DNA of 64,000 bases from JBBDYG01 sp040901765 (GCA_040901765.1 JBBDYG010000040.1:62001-126000), one strand, 5' to 3'. Positions 7,962-16,427 are shown, numbered from the stretch's first letter. The notes: generated from the letters alone by a model not told the origin. Numbers and translations: made by a program.

Positions 7962-9193
7962 ACACGACGCCAAAGACGATCCTTCGTCAACGGGCGGAGT
8001 ACACGCATAAGTTTAACCTCAAAACAGGCCGCCATGGTTGGCTGAGGCTTACACCCGCGTATTCCGTGAGGATCGTCGAAGAGCTAATCATGAGCTGCGA
8101 TCGTCAGATGAGGATTTTAGATCCATTCTGCGGCACGGCCACAACGGCTCTCTGCGCCGCCCACCATGGACATCATGGCGTAACGACTGAGATCAACCCT
8201 TTTCTCGTGTGGTTCGGACGGGCGAAAACATCTCACTACTCTATCGGTCAAATAGAAAGCACCAGAGAGGCCGGCAATGCAGCGTTGGATTTGGTCGCCC
8301 GCACGGACGTTAGCCCCGTTGCGATTCCCGAAATACATAATATCCAGCGGTGGTGGTCCACCGAAGCGCTCACCTTTCTGTGTTCGTTGCGCGCCGCGAT
8401 TGACGTGACGGCCAAACGAGAAACGGCGCCACATACACTGCTACTCGTAGCGTTTTGCCGTTCACTGATTGCCATCTCAAACGCTGCGTTCAATCATCAA
8501 TCAATGTCGTTTAAGAAGGATTCGCAAAAGCGACTTGATTTTGCGTTCGACTTTTCGAGCCAGTTTCGAGACGACCTCGATTTCATTTTACATGGGGCGC
8601 AAGTGAATCCCACAGGGACGACCGAAGTGCTTCAAGCCGATGCACGGAATCTTTCTGAAGTTCTCGATTCACCTGTCAATCAAGTAATCACGTCGCCGCC
8701 CTACGCGAATCGCATGTCTTATATTCGTGAGTTGCGGCCATATATGTATTGGCTCGGGTATTTGCAGAATGGACGGGACGCGGGAGAGTTGGACTGGACT
8801 GCAATCGGAGGAACATGGGGCGTTGCGACAAGTCGTCTGGTGGATTGGATTCCGAATGATGAAATGGCCATTTCGAAAGCGCTTGCAAGCGTTTTGGATA
8901 GTATCGCAGATCGCTCAAACGCGAATGGGCGCCTACTTGCAACTTATGTGCGGAAGTACTTTCACGATATTTATGAGCATCTAGCATCACTGCCGGACGT
9001 GCTAACCCCGAGCGCACGAGTGCATTACATTGTCGGTAATTCAACATTTTACGGTGTGCTTGTCCCGGTTGAGCAGTTCTACGCCGAGAGTTTGAAACGA
9101 CTTGGCTTTTCTGACGTCGCGATTCGTGCTGTTCGAAAACGGAACTCTAAGAAGGAACTTGTTGAGTTTGACGTGTCCGCGACATGGCGGTAG
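7958..9193 (+). CDS. DNA methyltransferase (N4-cytosine or N6-adenine) of the R-M pair
   Basis: The 411-residue protein carries SAM-binding motif I DPFCGTATT at residues 55-63 and catalytic motif IV TSPPY at residues 245-249, followed by ANRMSYIRELRPYMYWLGYL. TSPPY is most typical of N4-cytosine amino-methyltransferases. Motif I comes before motif IV with a long spacer, unlike the common TSPPY-first arrangement. It should protect host DNA from the overlapping nuclease gene. The pair lies precisely between two relics of a different R-M enzyme. Target specificity cannot be read from the sequence. Confidence 0.85.
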   Translation: MNTTPKTILRQRAEYTHKFNLKTGRHGWLRLTPAYSVRIVEELIMSCDRQMRILDPFCGTATTALCAAHHGHHGVTTEINPFLVWFGRAKTSHYSIGQIESTREAGNAALDLVARTDVSPVAIPEIHNIQRWWSTEALTFLCSLRAAIDVTAKRETAPHTLLLVAFCRSLIAISNAAFNHQSMSFKKDSQKRLDFAFDFSSQFRDDLDFILHGAQVNPTGTTEVLQADARNLSEVLDSPVNQVITSPPYANRMSYIRELRPYMYWLGYLQNGRDAGELDWTAIGGTWGVATSRLVDWIPNDEMAISKALASVLDSIADRSNANGRLLATYVRKYFHDIYEHLASLPDVLTPSARVHYIVGNSTFYGVLVPVEQFYAESLKRLGFSDVAIRAVRKRNSKKELVEFDVSATWR

Positions 9194-9219
9194 TTTGCGA
9201 CTGAGCGCTAGCTCCAGCA

Positions 9220-9498
9220 TTGCCGCGAGCACCATCTGATGCCAAGCGCCTTGCAACACGTGGCGCCAAAATCCCGCCCCAAGTCTTCAACTACCGCCTC
9301 GGCAACCGCAGCGCCCTCGATTGGGTCATCGACCAATTCCAGAAAAGCACCGACAAACGCAGCGGCATCGAAAGCGACCCCAACAACCCCGACGACGAAG
9401 AATGCATCGTCCGCCTCGTCGGCCAGGTCGTCCGCGTGAGCGTCGAAACGGTCAAAATCGTTAGCGGCCTACCCGACGACTATGGACCACCCCCGTAG
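9220..9498 (+). pseudogene. Type ISP-like R-M enzyme, C-terminal relic
   Basis: The 92-residue frame matches the extreme C-terminus of Type ISP-like enzymes: PPQVFNYRLGNRSALDWVID, RSGIESDPNNPDDEE and IVRLVGQVVRVSVETVKIV. It lacks the helicase, methyltransferase and most target-recognition parts. Together with 6598-6972 it brackets the REase/MTase pair, so the internal portion of the older enzyme was replaced. It ends 20 bases before the family-A REP. It is unlikely to function alone. Confidence 0.78.
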
Positions 9499-9557
9499 GT
9501 CAGGCTGTGCCTGACGAAGTGAGTTTCCACACGATCGTCAGGCACAGCCTGACCTAC
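9495..9557. repeat. REP-like palindrome, family A, copy 3
   Basis: Perfect 21-base inverted arms lie at 9495-9515 and 9537-9557, identical to those of copy 2. It marks the boundary between the R-M relic and the resumption of the Tad genes. Confidence 0.9.
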
Positions 9558-10008
9558 GCCGCCCGCGCCGGTGCGCACACCCGAATATTGTCACTCACTC
9601 CAGCCAACTTAGCAGCGCGCACAGCGTGGCCGGATGGAGAAATCCTCGAGAAAAACGCGAATTGGTCTCCGCGCGACCAGGCGACTTTCTGGTCAAAAAC
9701 GCAACTCGCCAAATCCCCGCGCTCCCAGCTCTGCCACCAGCATTGCCACCCCCCCGGCAGGTGGCATTGTGGCAATCCTCTATAAAAACAGCCCTTTCCG
9801 CCAAACAGGTGGCAAAGCTGATTTCCTGGCCGCCGAGACCACGCCAGCCCAACTCACCGCCCCGCTGCGCAAAACGAAGAGGCTTTTCTGTTTTGCCAGC
9901 AACGTGTGCGTAGCGTGGCAAGAAGTTGGCACAAACTCCCCAGCCCCCAGCCCCCCATCCCGCCTGCATCCCCCCGTAACACCCTGCCGACCGCCCCGTA
10001 CAAGGGGC
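9558..10008. other. Gene-free stretch before tadB
   Basis: About 450 bases hold no convincing gene. The tadB frame is open upstream to 9634, but the translation there is proline- and lysine-rich low-complexity sequence unlike TadB. C-rich tracts such as GCCACCCCCCCGGC are visible. No promoter can be named with confidence. Confidence 0.4.
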
Positions 10009-10851
10009 ATGATCGCCATTCTCTTTAGTTCTGTTCTCGTCTTCACCGCGGTTCTGCTCGCCTTCGGGTCGGGAGGGCACGTGTGGGACTCGGTGACTCG
10101 GCGGTATGTCGCCGACATCATGCCGATGCTCGACTCGCTGTCGCTCGATCAGAGCAAGCTGTCGGGTTATTTGAGAATTTGGGGCCTTTCGCTGGTCGGG
10201 GCGTTTGTTGGAGTCGCGTTCGTTTTGGGAATGCCGCCGGTGGCGCTGGCCGCCGTTTACATTGTCTATGTCTCCCCCCGTATTATTCTGCAACTGATGA
10301 TTCGACGGCGCCGGGCACTCTTGCGCGACCAGATGGTCGCGGCGACGATCGCCCTGGCCAACACCTGCCGGGCCGGCTTGTCGCTCGCGCAAGGCCTCGA
10401 AACGATCAGCGATGAAACGCCCCAGCCGCTGGCCGCGGAGCTGCAGCGCATCGTCCGCGAATACAAACATGGCCGGCCGCTACCCGAGGCGCTGCGCGCC
10501 ACGAAGGAGCGGCTGATGGTCGATAGTTTCACGATCTTCGCCTCCGCCGTGCTTGTTAGCTTGGAACGGGGCGGGCGAATCACCGAGGCCTTGGAACGCA
10601 TCAGCCATAGCCTGCAAGAAACGCAACGCATCGAACGCAAGCTCGAAGTCGATACCGCCAGCGGCCAGAAGGTCGTCTACATTTTGACGGGTTTTCCGAT
10701 GGTGTTCCTGGGAATGTCGTACCTGATGAACCCCGAGGGAACGGCCAGCGTGTTTCAATCGCTGCTAGGTCAAGTCGTGCTGCTGGTGGTGATCGGACTT
10801 TCCTACTTCAGCTTCCGCTGGAGTCAACGAATCTTGGCAATCGAGGTCTAG
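10009..10851 (+). CDS. tadB: TadB-like inner membrane pilus assembly protein
   Basis: Starting at the ATG at 10009 (AAGGGG lies just upstream), the 280-residue protein has an N-terminal membrane segment, a second near residues 60-85, a cytoplasmic type II secretion F domain (VAATIALANTCRAGLSLAQGLETISDETPQPLAAELQRI, then SLERGGRITEALERIS), and two C-terminal membrane segments. TadB and TadC form the inner-membrane platform that the CpaF ATPase works on. It normally follows cpaF directly; here 6.6 kb separates them. The open frame extends to 9634, but that part lacks family character. Confidence 0.85.
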   Translation: MIAILFSSVLVFTAVLLAFGSGGHVWDSVTRRYVADIMPMLDSLSLDQSKLSGYLRIWGLSLVGAFVGVAFVLGMPPVALAAVYIVYVSPRIILQLMIRRRRALLRDQMVAATIALANTCRAGLSLAQGLETISDETPQPLAAELQRIVREYKHGRPLPEALRATKERLMVDSFTIFASAVLVSLERGGRITEALERISHSLQETQRIERKLEVDTASGQKVVYILTGFPMVFLGMSYLMNPEGTASVFQSLLGQVVLLVVIGLSYFSFRWSQRILAIEV

Positions 10852-10951
10852 CTAGGAAGAGAGGGCAGAGGGCAGCAGGCAGAGTGCAGTGAATACTCCG
10901 CCGGAAACAATCTTTCCTACTGAATACTGCCTACTTTCAAACCAACGAATC

Positions 10952-11890
10952 ATGGCCATCCTACTTAACAACTCGATGTTTCAGACGAGCGGCCACCTGC
11001 TGGCGTCGGCCGTCGCGGCGCTGGCTGTGGCGCTATTCATGTGGCAGCTTCTCACGGTTTTGACGTCTCCCCGTCAGCGGGAAGGCGACACCCATCTGTT
11101 CGAATTGCAACGCCGAGAAGAACTGCGGGCACGCAACTTCATCTATCGCTGGTTCGAGCCGATGGTCGATGAGATGGCGACTTTTCTCGGGTCTCGCCAA
11201 CGCAAGTTGCTCGACATGCTGCAGAAGAATCTAACGGCCAGCCGCGAGAAGCTCCCGTGGCGGCCCGAAGAATTCCTGGCGACAAAATCGCTGGAGGCCG
11301 TTTGCGTGGGCACCATGCTGTTTCTCATGTTATTTTCCGCGGGATGGGCGCGGTCGTCAATGGTCATCGGCATCGTCGTGATCGGCGGCTATGCCATGCT
11401 GATGCCGAAGATGGTCCGCGACCGCGCAAAGCGCCGTCTAACCCGCGTTCGCGTTCGTTTACCATTTGCGGTGGACTTGATTGCCCTGATGATGGAAGCG
11501 GGCGGGGGATTTCAAGAGTGCTTACAAACGGCTGTTTTGGAAAATGGGGGCAACCATCCGCTGACCGAGGAAATGGCGGAAGTGCTGCGGCAGATTTCGC
11601 TTGGCCGCCCTCGTAAAGAGGCGTTGCTGGCCCTGCAAGATCGACTGCAAGACCCGGACATCAACGAGTTGGTGTTCGCCATCAATAAGGGCGAAGAGCT
11701 TGGCACGCCGTTGAGCGCCATTCTCCGCGACCAGGCGGAGCAGATGCGAATCAAGCGCTCGCAGCGCGGCGAGAAAGCAGCCGCCGAAGCGCAGGTGAAC
11801 ATCGTATTCCCCGGCATGGTGGTGATGATCGCCTGCCTGCTGGTGGTAATCGCCCCGATCGTGCTACCCGCTGTAATTGCATTGTTTTGA
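10952..11890 (+). CDS. tadC: TadC-like inner membrane pilus assembly protein
   Basis: The 312-residue protein has an N-terminal membrane helix (LLASAVAALAVALFMWQLL), two central helices (about residues 110-150), a second type II secretion F domain (FAVDLIALMMEAGGGFQECLQTAV, then INKGEELGTPLSAILRDQAEQMR), and a C-terminal helix (MVVMIACLLVVIAPIVLPAV). It pairs with TadB as the Tad platform. ATG 10952 is preferred to the upstream ATG at 10889 because that extension reads as non-coding text. The gene follows tadB by 100 bp. Confidence 0.87.
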   Translation: MAILLNNSMFQTSGHLLASAVAALAVALFMWQLLTVLTSPRQREGDTHLFELQRREELRARNFIYRWFEPMVDEMATFLGSRQRKLLDMLQKNLTASREKLPWRPEEFLATKSLEAVCVGTMLFLMLFSAGWARSSMVIGIVVIGGYAMLMPKMVRDRAKRRLTRVRVRLPFAVDLIALMMEAGGGFQECLQTAVLENGGNHPLTEEMAEVLRQISLGRPRKEALLALQDRLQDPDINELVFAINKGEELGTPLSAILRDQAEQMRIKRSQRGEKAAAEAQVNIVFPGMVVMIACLLVVIAPIVLPAVIALF

Positions 11891-11904
11891 GTGAAGAGTG
11901 AAGA

Positions 11905-12000
11905 GTGAGTAGGTGAGTAGGTGAGTAGGTGAGTAGGTGAGTAGGTGAGTAGGTGAGTAGGTGTCGGACCACTCACTTACTCACCACTCACCTACTCACC
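11905..12000. repeat. 8-base tandem array (GTGAGTAG x7) with inverted partner
   Basis: Seven exact tandem copies of GTGAGTAG occupy 11905-11960. They are followed at 11970-12000 by CACTCACCTACTCACC-type sequence complementary to the array, so the transcript between tadC and the FHA gene can form a long hairpin. A related motif precedes cpaF. Such arrays can change copy number by slippage. Confidence 0.88.
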
Positions 12001-12021
12001 CAACCAACAAGGACCACAACC

Positions 12022-12780
12022 ATGTCCGCCAGTATTCGCATTGAATCGGGTATTTCCGCGGGAACATCGTATTGGGTCGACAAGCCCGTGTTGCGGGTGG
12101 GTAGCGATCCGCAGTGCGAGATCTGCCTGCCGTCCGCGGAGCTTGCGCCGCACGCTCTGACCGTAGAGTTTCGCGATGGGCGGTATCGCGCGTACAATCG
12201 CGGCGCGACGCCCGTCGCTGTTGGTGGGGCAACCGTTCCTCCCGGCGGTTTGGGAGAATTGTCAGCCGGCCAGACTATGCAGTTGCCGGGCGACTTGCGG
12301 CTGGTGCTGCAAATCGACGGCGATCCCCGCCCCTGCCCACGCCCCTCCGATTTGCGCCGCGACGATGAGTTTGACGCCGAACCGCAAACCGCGTCGGCGG
12401 ATGCAGCAGGGGAAGAAGCGGCCGGGAAGAAATCGTCTAAGACGCTTGTGCAGCTTGCGGTTATCGGCTTCTGCGTTCTGGGCGGAGCGGCCTTCCTGGC
12501 AATGCCGGACTTCGAACCGGCGGCAGCGGTCCAGGAAATTCCTGGGTTTGAGACGCTTGTAGAAGAATCGCTGACCCTGGGGGATGCTGCCGGAGACCGC
12601 CTCCAGCGGTTGCAGTTCGCGGAGTCGGCCCTCGTTCGCGGGCACTACCCGTTGGCGAAGGCACGGTTCTCAACGTTACGTAATCAGCTTGTGCGCCACC
12701 GTGAGTCATTGCCCGAGGAAAAACGCACGGATGTGGATCGGTATCTGCAATACGTTGAATACCAAATGAGCCAGTTCTAG
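12022..12780 (+). CDS. FHA-domain membrane protein of the Tad locus
   Basis: The 252-residue protein has an N-terminal FHA-like domain (VLRVGSDPQCEICLPSAELAPHALTV, about residues 15-95), an acidic linker, one membrane helix near residues 145-165 (LVQLAVIGFCVLGGAAFLAM), and a C-terminal helical extracytoplasmic part (about residues 170-252). The layout resembles FHA-bearing scaffold proteins of secretion systems. It follows tadC in the same direction across the tandem array. Its role beside an FHA-CpaF suggests a shared phospho-peptide or scaffold interaction (inference). Confidence 0.75.
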   Translation: MSASIRIESGISAGTSYWVDKPVLRVGSDPQCEICLPSAELAPHALTVEFRDGRYRAYNRGATPVAVGGATVPPGGLGELSAGQTMQLPGDLRLVLQIDGDPRPCPRPSDLRRDDEFDAEPQTASADAAGEEAAGKKSSKTLVQLAVIGFCVLGGAAFLAMPDFEPAAAVQEIPGFETLVEESLTLGDAAGDRLQRLQFAESALVRGHYPLAKARFSTLRNQLVRHRESLPEEKRTDVDRYLQYVEYQMSQF

Positions 12781-12895
12781 CGACGGTGCATGTTCTAGTA
12801 ACACCCAGCAGTCCAGCCCGTATTAGATTGAAACCGACGCTCCTAGGGGGCGTCTCGAACACCTAACCGAGAAGTTGACGCAAAAGGAGATTGCC

Positions 12896-13594
12896 ATGAA
12901 GACCGCCACTTTTTATGCCGTGATTGCAATTGTGGCATCCTTTGGCCTGACCGCTTTCGGTGAACAGGCGTGTAACGGCAACGCCGGAGGCCAGCAGGGT
13001 ATCGGCTCGGCTAGCTCCGATTCGCCATTCGCCGAAGCGCCATTCTTCCCGTCCGTGGACCAATTTGCGGCACCTGGATTGCCGGCTGCGTCCCCTGCGA
13101 CACCGACCGCACCTCCCATCGCGCAAGTGCGAATCACGCCACTGAATTCGGCGCCACTAGCGGCTCCAGCGGGACTATCGGCCGCACCATCGGCACGGAT
13201 TTCCCTGGTTACTGCAAAACCTCGCGTGGAGCCGGAGTCAGCGGCCGCAGCGACAGACACAGATCCGGCCGCCCCCGAGGAAGAAGCCAACATCGACCCG
13301 GCGCTTGCCGGTCTGGTGGGCACGTGGAGCGCAGTGTCGCGCTACGGCGACGGTGAACTTACCACGGTAGAGTTGCAATTCGACGACCGCGGCTGGGCAG
13401 AACTGACCGTTCCCGCCGCTGACGGCAAGCGATCGACCATCAAACGCCGCGCCAGCTTGGAAGACAATGAATTGAAGCTGAGTGGTCCCGACGAACAAAC
13501 GCTGTCGCTCGGCAAGCTGATCGAACTGGATAGCCGCCAATTGATTTTGGAGCGGACGGGACGACAGATTACCTTCGTGCGACGCTCGACTTAG
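12896..13594 (+). CDS. Secreted protein with lipocalin-like C-terminal domain
   Basis: The 232-residue protein starts at the ATG at 12896 with AAAGGAGA six bases upstream. A signal peptide covers about residues 1-22 (MKTATFYAVIAIVASFGLTAFG). Residues 30-145 are proline/alanine/serine-rich and probably disordered. Residues 145-232 form a compact domain beginning LVGTWSAVSRYGDGELTTVELQF and ending ILERTGRQITFVRR, similar in pattern to planctomycete lipocalin-like 'LVGTW' domains. Function is unknown. It is the last gene of the pilus-side run and ends directly at a hairpin. Confidence 0.7.
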   Translation: MKTATFYAVIAIVASFGLTAFGEQACNGNAGGQQGIGSASSDSPFAEAPFFPSVDQFAAPGLPAASPATPTAPPIAQVRITPLNSAPLAAPAGLSAAPSARISLVTAKPRVEPESAAAATDTDPAAPEEEANIDPALAGLVGTWSAVSRYGDGELTTVELQFDDRGWAELTVPAADGKRSTIKRRASLEDNELKLSGPDEQTLSLGKLIELDSRQLILERTGRQITFVRRST

Positions 13595-13659
13595 CCGAAG
13601 TCGCAAGACTTCGGAAGACCGCATCTCGAGAATCAACGGTAATGAACTCTTGCGAGTTC
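13595..13659. terminator. Two tetraloop hairpins downstream of 12896-13594
   Basis: CCGAAGTC-GCAA-GACTTCGG at 13595-13614 is a perfect 8-bp stem with a GCAA loop, starting at the base after the stop codon. GAACTC-TTGC-GAGTTC at 13644-13659 is a second perfect stem. Neither is followed by a T-run, so they may be REP-like repeats or RNA-stabilising hairpins rather than a classical terminator. Confidence 0.6.
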
Positions 13660-13693
13660 AACTACACTTCGGCTAGAAGTGTTGGGATGGTGA

Positions 13694-13785
13694 CCGCTTG
13701 GCGCGCGAAAGCGGCGGCCAAGATGAACCCGGGAGGCCGGAGCCTGCGTGCGTTCGTCGAGAGCCGCCGCTGCACTTGGTTTTTT
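13694..13785 (+). ncRNA. Candidate structured RNA or terminator with alternative stems
   Basis: AGCGGCGGC at 13710-13718 pairs perfectly with GCCGCCGCT at 13763-13771, and a T6 run follows at 13780-13785. A competing stem, CCGCTT at 13694-13699 with AAGCGG at 13709-13714, uses the same bases. No gene follows in this direction, so an attenuator is unlikely; a small RNA 3' end or a terminator for the genes before it is possible. It does not match SRP RNA, 6S or tmRNA motifs that I can recognise. Confidence 0.3.
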
Positions 13786-13805
13786 AGTTCGTCACAAAGG
13801 GGCGT

Positions 13806-14168
13806 TTAATAGCGGCGACCGCCACCACCACCGCCGCCACCACCGCCGCGACCACCACCGTAGCCGCCGCGACCACCGCCACCGCCGCCGCCACCTCCAC
13901 CACCGCCTCGGCCACCTTCGGTCTTTGGCCGGGCTTCGTTGACAGTGAGCGCGCGTCCTTCGATTTCCTGACCGTTCAGCGCCGAAGCCGCCGCCTGGGC
14001 CTCTTGGTCCGTCTTCATCTCGACGAAGCCGAAGCCCTTCGAGCGGCCCGTGTCACGGTCCATGATGACTTGAGCCGATTCGACCGTCCCATGGGCTTCA
14101 AACATGCTCGCCAGATCACTGTCGGTAACGTTGTAACTCAGGTTACCGACGTACAACTTCCTACCCAT
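13806..14168 (-). CDS. RRM RNA-binding protein with glycine-rich tail
   Basis: The 120-residue protein is one RNA-recognition motif followed by a Gly/Arg-rich tail. RNP2 is LYVGNL at residues 5-10 and RNP1 is KGFGFV at residues 44-49; the tail from about residue 83 is nearly all G, R and Y. Such small glycine-rich RRM proteins bind single-stranded RNA and are often cold-induced in cyanobacteria and planctomycetes. The gene is monocistronic, with AAAGGGAA-type sequence and a long leader upstream. Confidence 0.92.
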   Translation of the reverse strand: MGRKLYVGNLSYNVTDSDLASMFEAHGTVESAQVIMDRDTGRSKGFGFVEMKTDQEAQAAASALNGQEIEGRALTVNEARPKTEGGRGGGGGGGGGGGGRGGYGGGRGGGGGGGGGGRRY

Positions 14169-14469
14169 TTCCTTACCTCACAAAAGGGAACTCAATTCTC
14201 TCCACCGAGTGGTGGCTGCGGGTAGCTTAGCAGATGTCGTGCCAGCTTACCATCCAGAGAGACGAAGAATTTGGCAGTCGGAGACCGTCGGCCTCAAATT
14301 CCGCCGTTACAACCCAATTCGCCGCAGAGAAAACGGTCCCGGCCAGCCCCAGCCAACCGCCTCGCAGCGGTGATCGCGGCCACAACCCAAGCCCTTTGCC
14401 GGGCAAACGTCCCGCCTCGGCCGCCAAACGACGCCGCGGTTTCCCTGTGAATTCCCGCGGCCAACTCGT
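14169..14469. other. Leader and intergenic region between RRM gene and phosphatase gene
   Basis: This 300-base stretch holds the 5' region of the RRM gene (reading leftward) and the 3' flank of the metallophosphatase gene. No further reading frame with protein-like composition, clear promoter or conserved RNA is visible. Confidence 0.4.
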
Positions 14470-16395
14470 TCACTTCTCGCGCACGATGTACCCGAAACCG
14501 ACATTATTCTCGTAGACGGTCTTGCCGCCTCGCCAAGGAACTTGCGCGGGCGGCTGTTCTTTCTCGTCGGCGTCGTGAACGACCACGTTCATTTGCACGC
14601 TGTGCCAGTCGTCGCCCTGCGCCGTTTGAATTACGTCGAGTGGAATTGCAAGCTCGAGGTCGTAGCCGGAGTCGGTCTTGCTCCCGACCGCGGTGATCGC
14701 CGTCGCATCCTGCTCGCCGCTTTCCATGTCGCGAAGGACGACATCGACTGGCGTTTCGGCGCCATCGGGCGCGCTCGCAACGATCGACAGGGTGCCTTCC
14801 TCTAGCCGGCTTTCCGCGCGCCGCACATCAACGGGTCGCGGATCGATGAGGAGCTCCACCCGATCGTCGCCGACTAGCACGTTCTCGTCCGTAACGCGAA
14901 CGGCAACGTACAGATGACTTTCATCGCAAGCAGTCGAAAACTCGGCGGTTGAATCATTTGGGCCGGTCCAGGTCGCGGCGTTGCCGAATACCGACGGACG
15001 ATCGGGAAAGCGAATCATCAGCCCCGGCAGGTCACCAATGCGACCGTCAACGTCAGGAATCTTGGCAATCTGCGGGCAGATAAACCGTCGATCGATCACC
15101 ACGGGCGCCAGCCGCTCAGCCCGCAATGGAGATTCGCCCGTCGTGGCGATCTTCGCCGTAAGCGTGGTTTGAGCGAGGCTCGGAAACTCGATTGGCTTTT
15201 CGAAGCGGACGCGAATCGATTGCTCGGTCGTCTTGCCAGGATCGGCGGCCAGCGCGATTTCGGCCGGATCGACGGTCAGACCGCGAAGCGGCAATCCGTC
15301 GATGGAACCGGTCAGCGTCACGGGCTCGTCGAATTGGTTTCTCAGCCGGACATGCACCTCGCCCTCGCCGAATCCGCTGTCGTTGTCGATCAGGATCGGT
15401 GCAACTTCGACGACGGTTCCTTCGAGAAATTTGCCGAACCGCTCGATCGAGCTCTCGGTAACGACGTCGGGCGGCAGGATTCCGTCGAGTCGCAAGTTTG
15501 CCAGGTGCGGGCCGTCAGGTTCCATGGTGAGCCAAGTCACGTGGTCAAACTCGCCGTACTCGTTGCCGCGAAGTCGCGAGCCGCCGCCAGTAGTGGCCAG
15601 CGAGTAGTAGTTCTGCCCATTGCGCTCATAAGCGACGTACCGATGCACGTGGCCGGCGAACACCGTATGTGGACGGTCCGCCAGCAGTCGCTCGACCTGC
15701 TTCCAATTCGTCGGGTCGCCGTTGCCGGCGGCCATCTCTTGCTCGGCGTAGATCCACAACGGCTTATGGAGAAAGGCGAGCGTCCAGCGGGCGTCGGCAT
15801 GCTCCGCCAGATCCTGCTCCAGCCAGTTAAGCTGCGCGTCGCCGATGCGGTCCTTCGGGTCTTCGCTGCAAAGGCACACGAAGTGAACGCCTTTGTAATC
15901 GAAGGAGTACCACTCGCGACCAAATTTTTCCCGCCAAATCTCATGCATCAGCGGATTGGTCACGTCGTGGTTTCCCGTCACAAAGAAAAACCGCATCTCC
16001 ATCTGGTCGATGAAACCGGTGAATTCCTTCCACTGGACCTCAATTTCGGCGCGGTCCTCGGAATAGCCTTCAATTAAATCGCCGACGGACACGACGAACT
16101 CCGGCCGCAGCATGTTAAGCTTCCGGACGGCGTCCATCCAAATACCGGGCCGATGGCCGCCGGTGTTGTCGCTCATGATGGCAATTTGAAATCGAGCGGG
16201 ATCGTTCAGCACCGGTTTATCGGACCAGGGTTTGGGGCCCTCGTAATTCGGCAGGATGAGTGCCGCGGGCAGGCTGGGGTTTGCGACCGCGTCGCCGTGC
16301 GGGTGATCGCTGTCGGGGCCGTGGGCGCGAACCGGGCAAACAAGAATTGCACAAACGGTGAACACGGCGATTGAGGTTACGCGACGAAGAAGCAT
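14470..16395 (-). CDS. Secreted calcineurin-like metallophosphatase with CBM9-like C-terminus
   Basis: The 641-residue protein starts at the ATG at 16395 with GGAGGG upstream. After a signal peptide (residues 1-24) comes a metallophosphatase domain: SDNTGGH (D76), SVGDLIEG (D106), VTGNHD (N142, H143, D144), FLHKPLW and FAGHVHRY. The usual first DxH is replaced by SDN, so the first metal site is atypical. The C-terminal part (about residues 460-641) has the pattern of CBM9-like sandwich domains (ESHLYVAVRVTDENV...VELLIDPRP). It lies 32 bp after an esterase gene on the same strand, so the two are probably co-transcribed. Substrate unknown. Confidence 0.85.
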   Translation of the reverse strand: MLLRRVTSIAVFTVCAILVCPVRAHGPDSDHPHGDAVANPSLPAALILPNYEGPKPWSDKPVLNDPARFQIAIMSDNTGGHRPGIWMDAVRKLNMLRPEFVVSVGDLIEGYSEDRAEIEVQWKEFTGFIDQMEMRFFFVTGNHDVTNPLMHEIWREKFGREWYSFDYKGVHFVCLCSEDPKDRIGDAQLNWLEQDLAEHADARWTLAFLHKPLWIYAEQEMAAGNGDPTNWKQVERLLADRPHTVFAGHVHRYVAYERNGQNYYSLATTGGGSRLRGNEYGEFDHVTWLTMEPDGPHLANLRLDGILPPDVVTESSIERFGKFLEGTVVEVAPILIDNDSGFGEGEVHVRLRNQFDEPVTLTGSIDGLPLRGLTVDPAEIALAADPGKTTEQSIRVRFEKPIEFPSLAQTTLTAKIATTGESPLRAERLAPVVIDRRFICPQIAKIPDVDGRIGDLPGLMIRFPDRPSVFGNAATWTGPNDSTAEFSTACDESHLYVAVRVTDENVLVGDDRVELLIDPRPVDVRRAESRLEEGTLSIVASAPDGAETPVDVVLRDMESGEQDATAITAVGSKTDSGYDLELAIPLDVIQTAQGDDWHSVQMNVVVHDADEKEQPPAQVPWRGGKTVYENNVGFGYIVREK

Positions 16396-16427
16396 TGGGA
16401 GATCCCTCCAACGGAAAGTGTGCGTAG

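Noticed and set aside
9634..10008. N-terminal extension of tadB upstream of 10009
   Set aside because: It is in frame, but reads as proline/lysine-rich low-complexity sequence unlike TadB, and a ribosome-binding site directly precedes 10009.
11905..12000. Possible CRISPR array
   Set aside because: The unit is only 8 bases with no spacers; it is a simple tandem repeat.
13694..13785. SRP RNA, 6S RNA or tmRNA
   Set aside because: The conserved SRP apical loop (GGAA with its asymmetric loop) is absent, and no tmRNA or 6S signature is visible.
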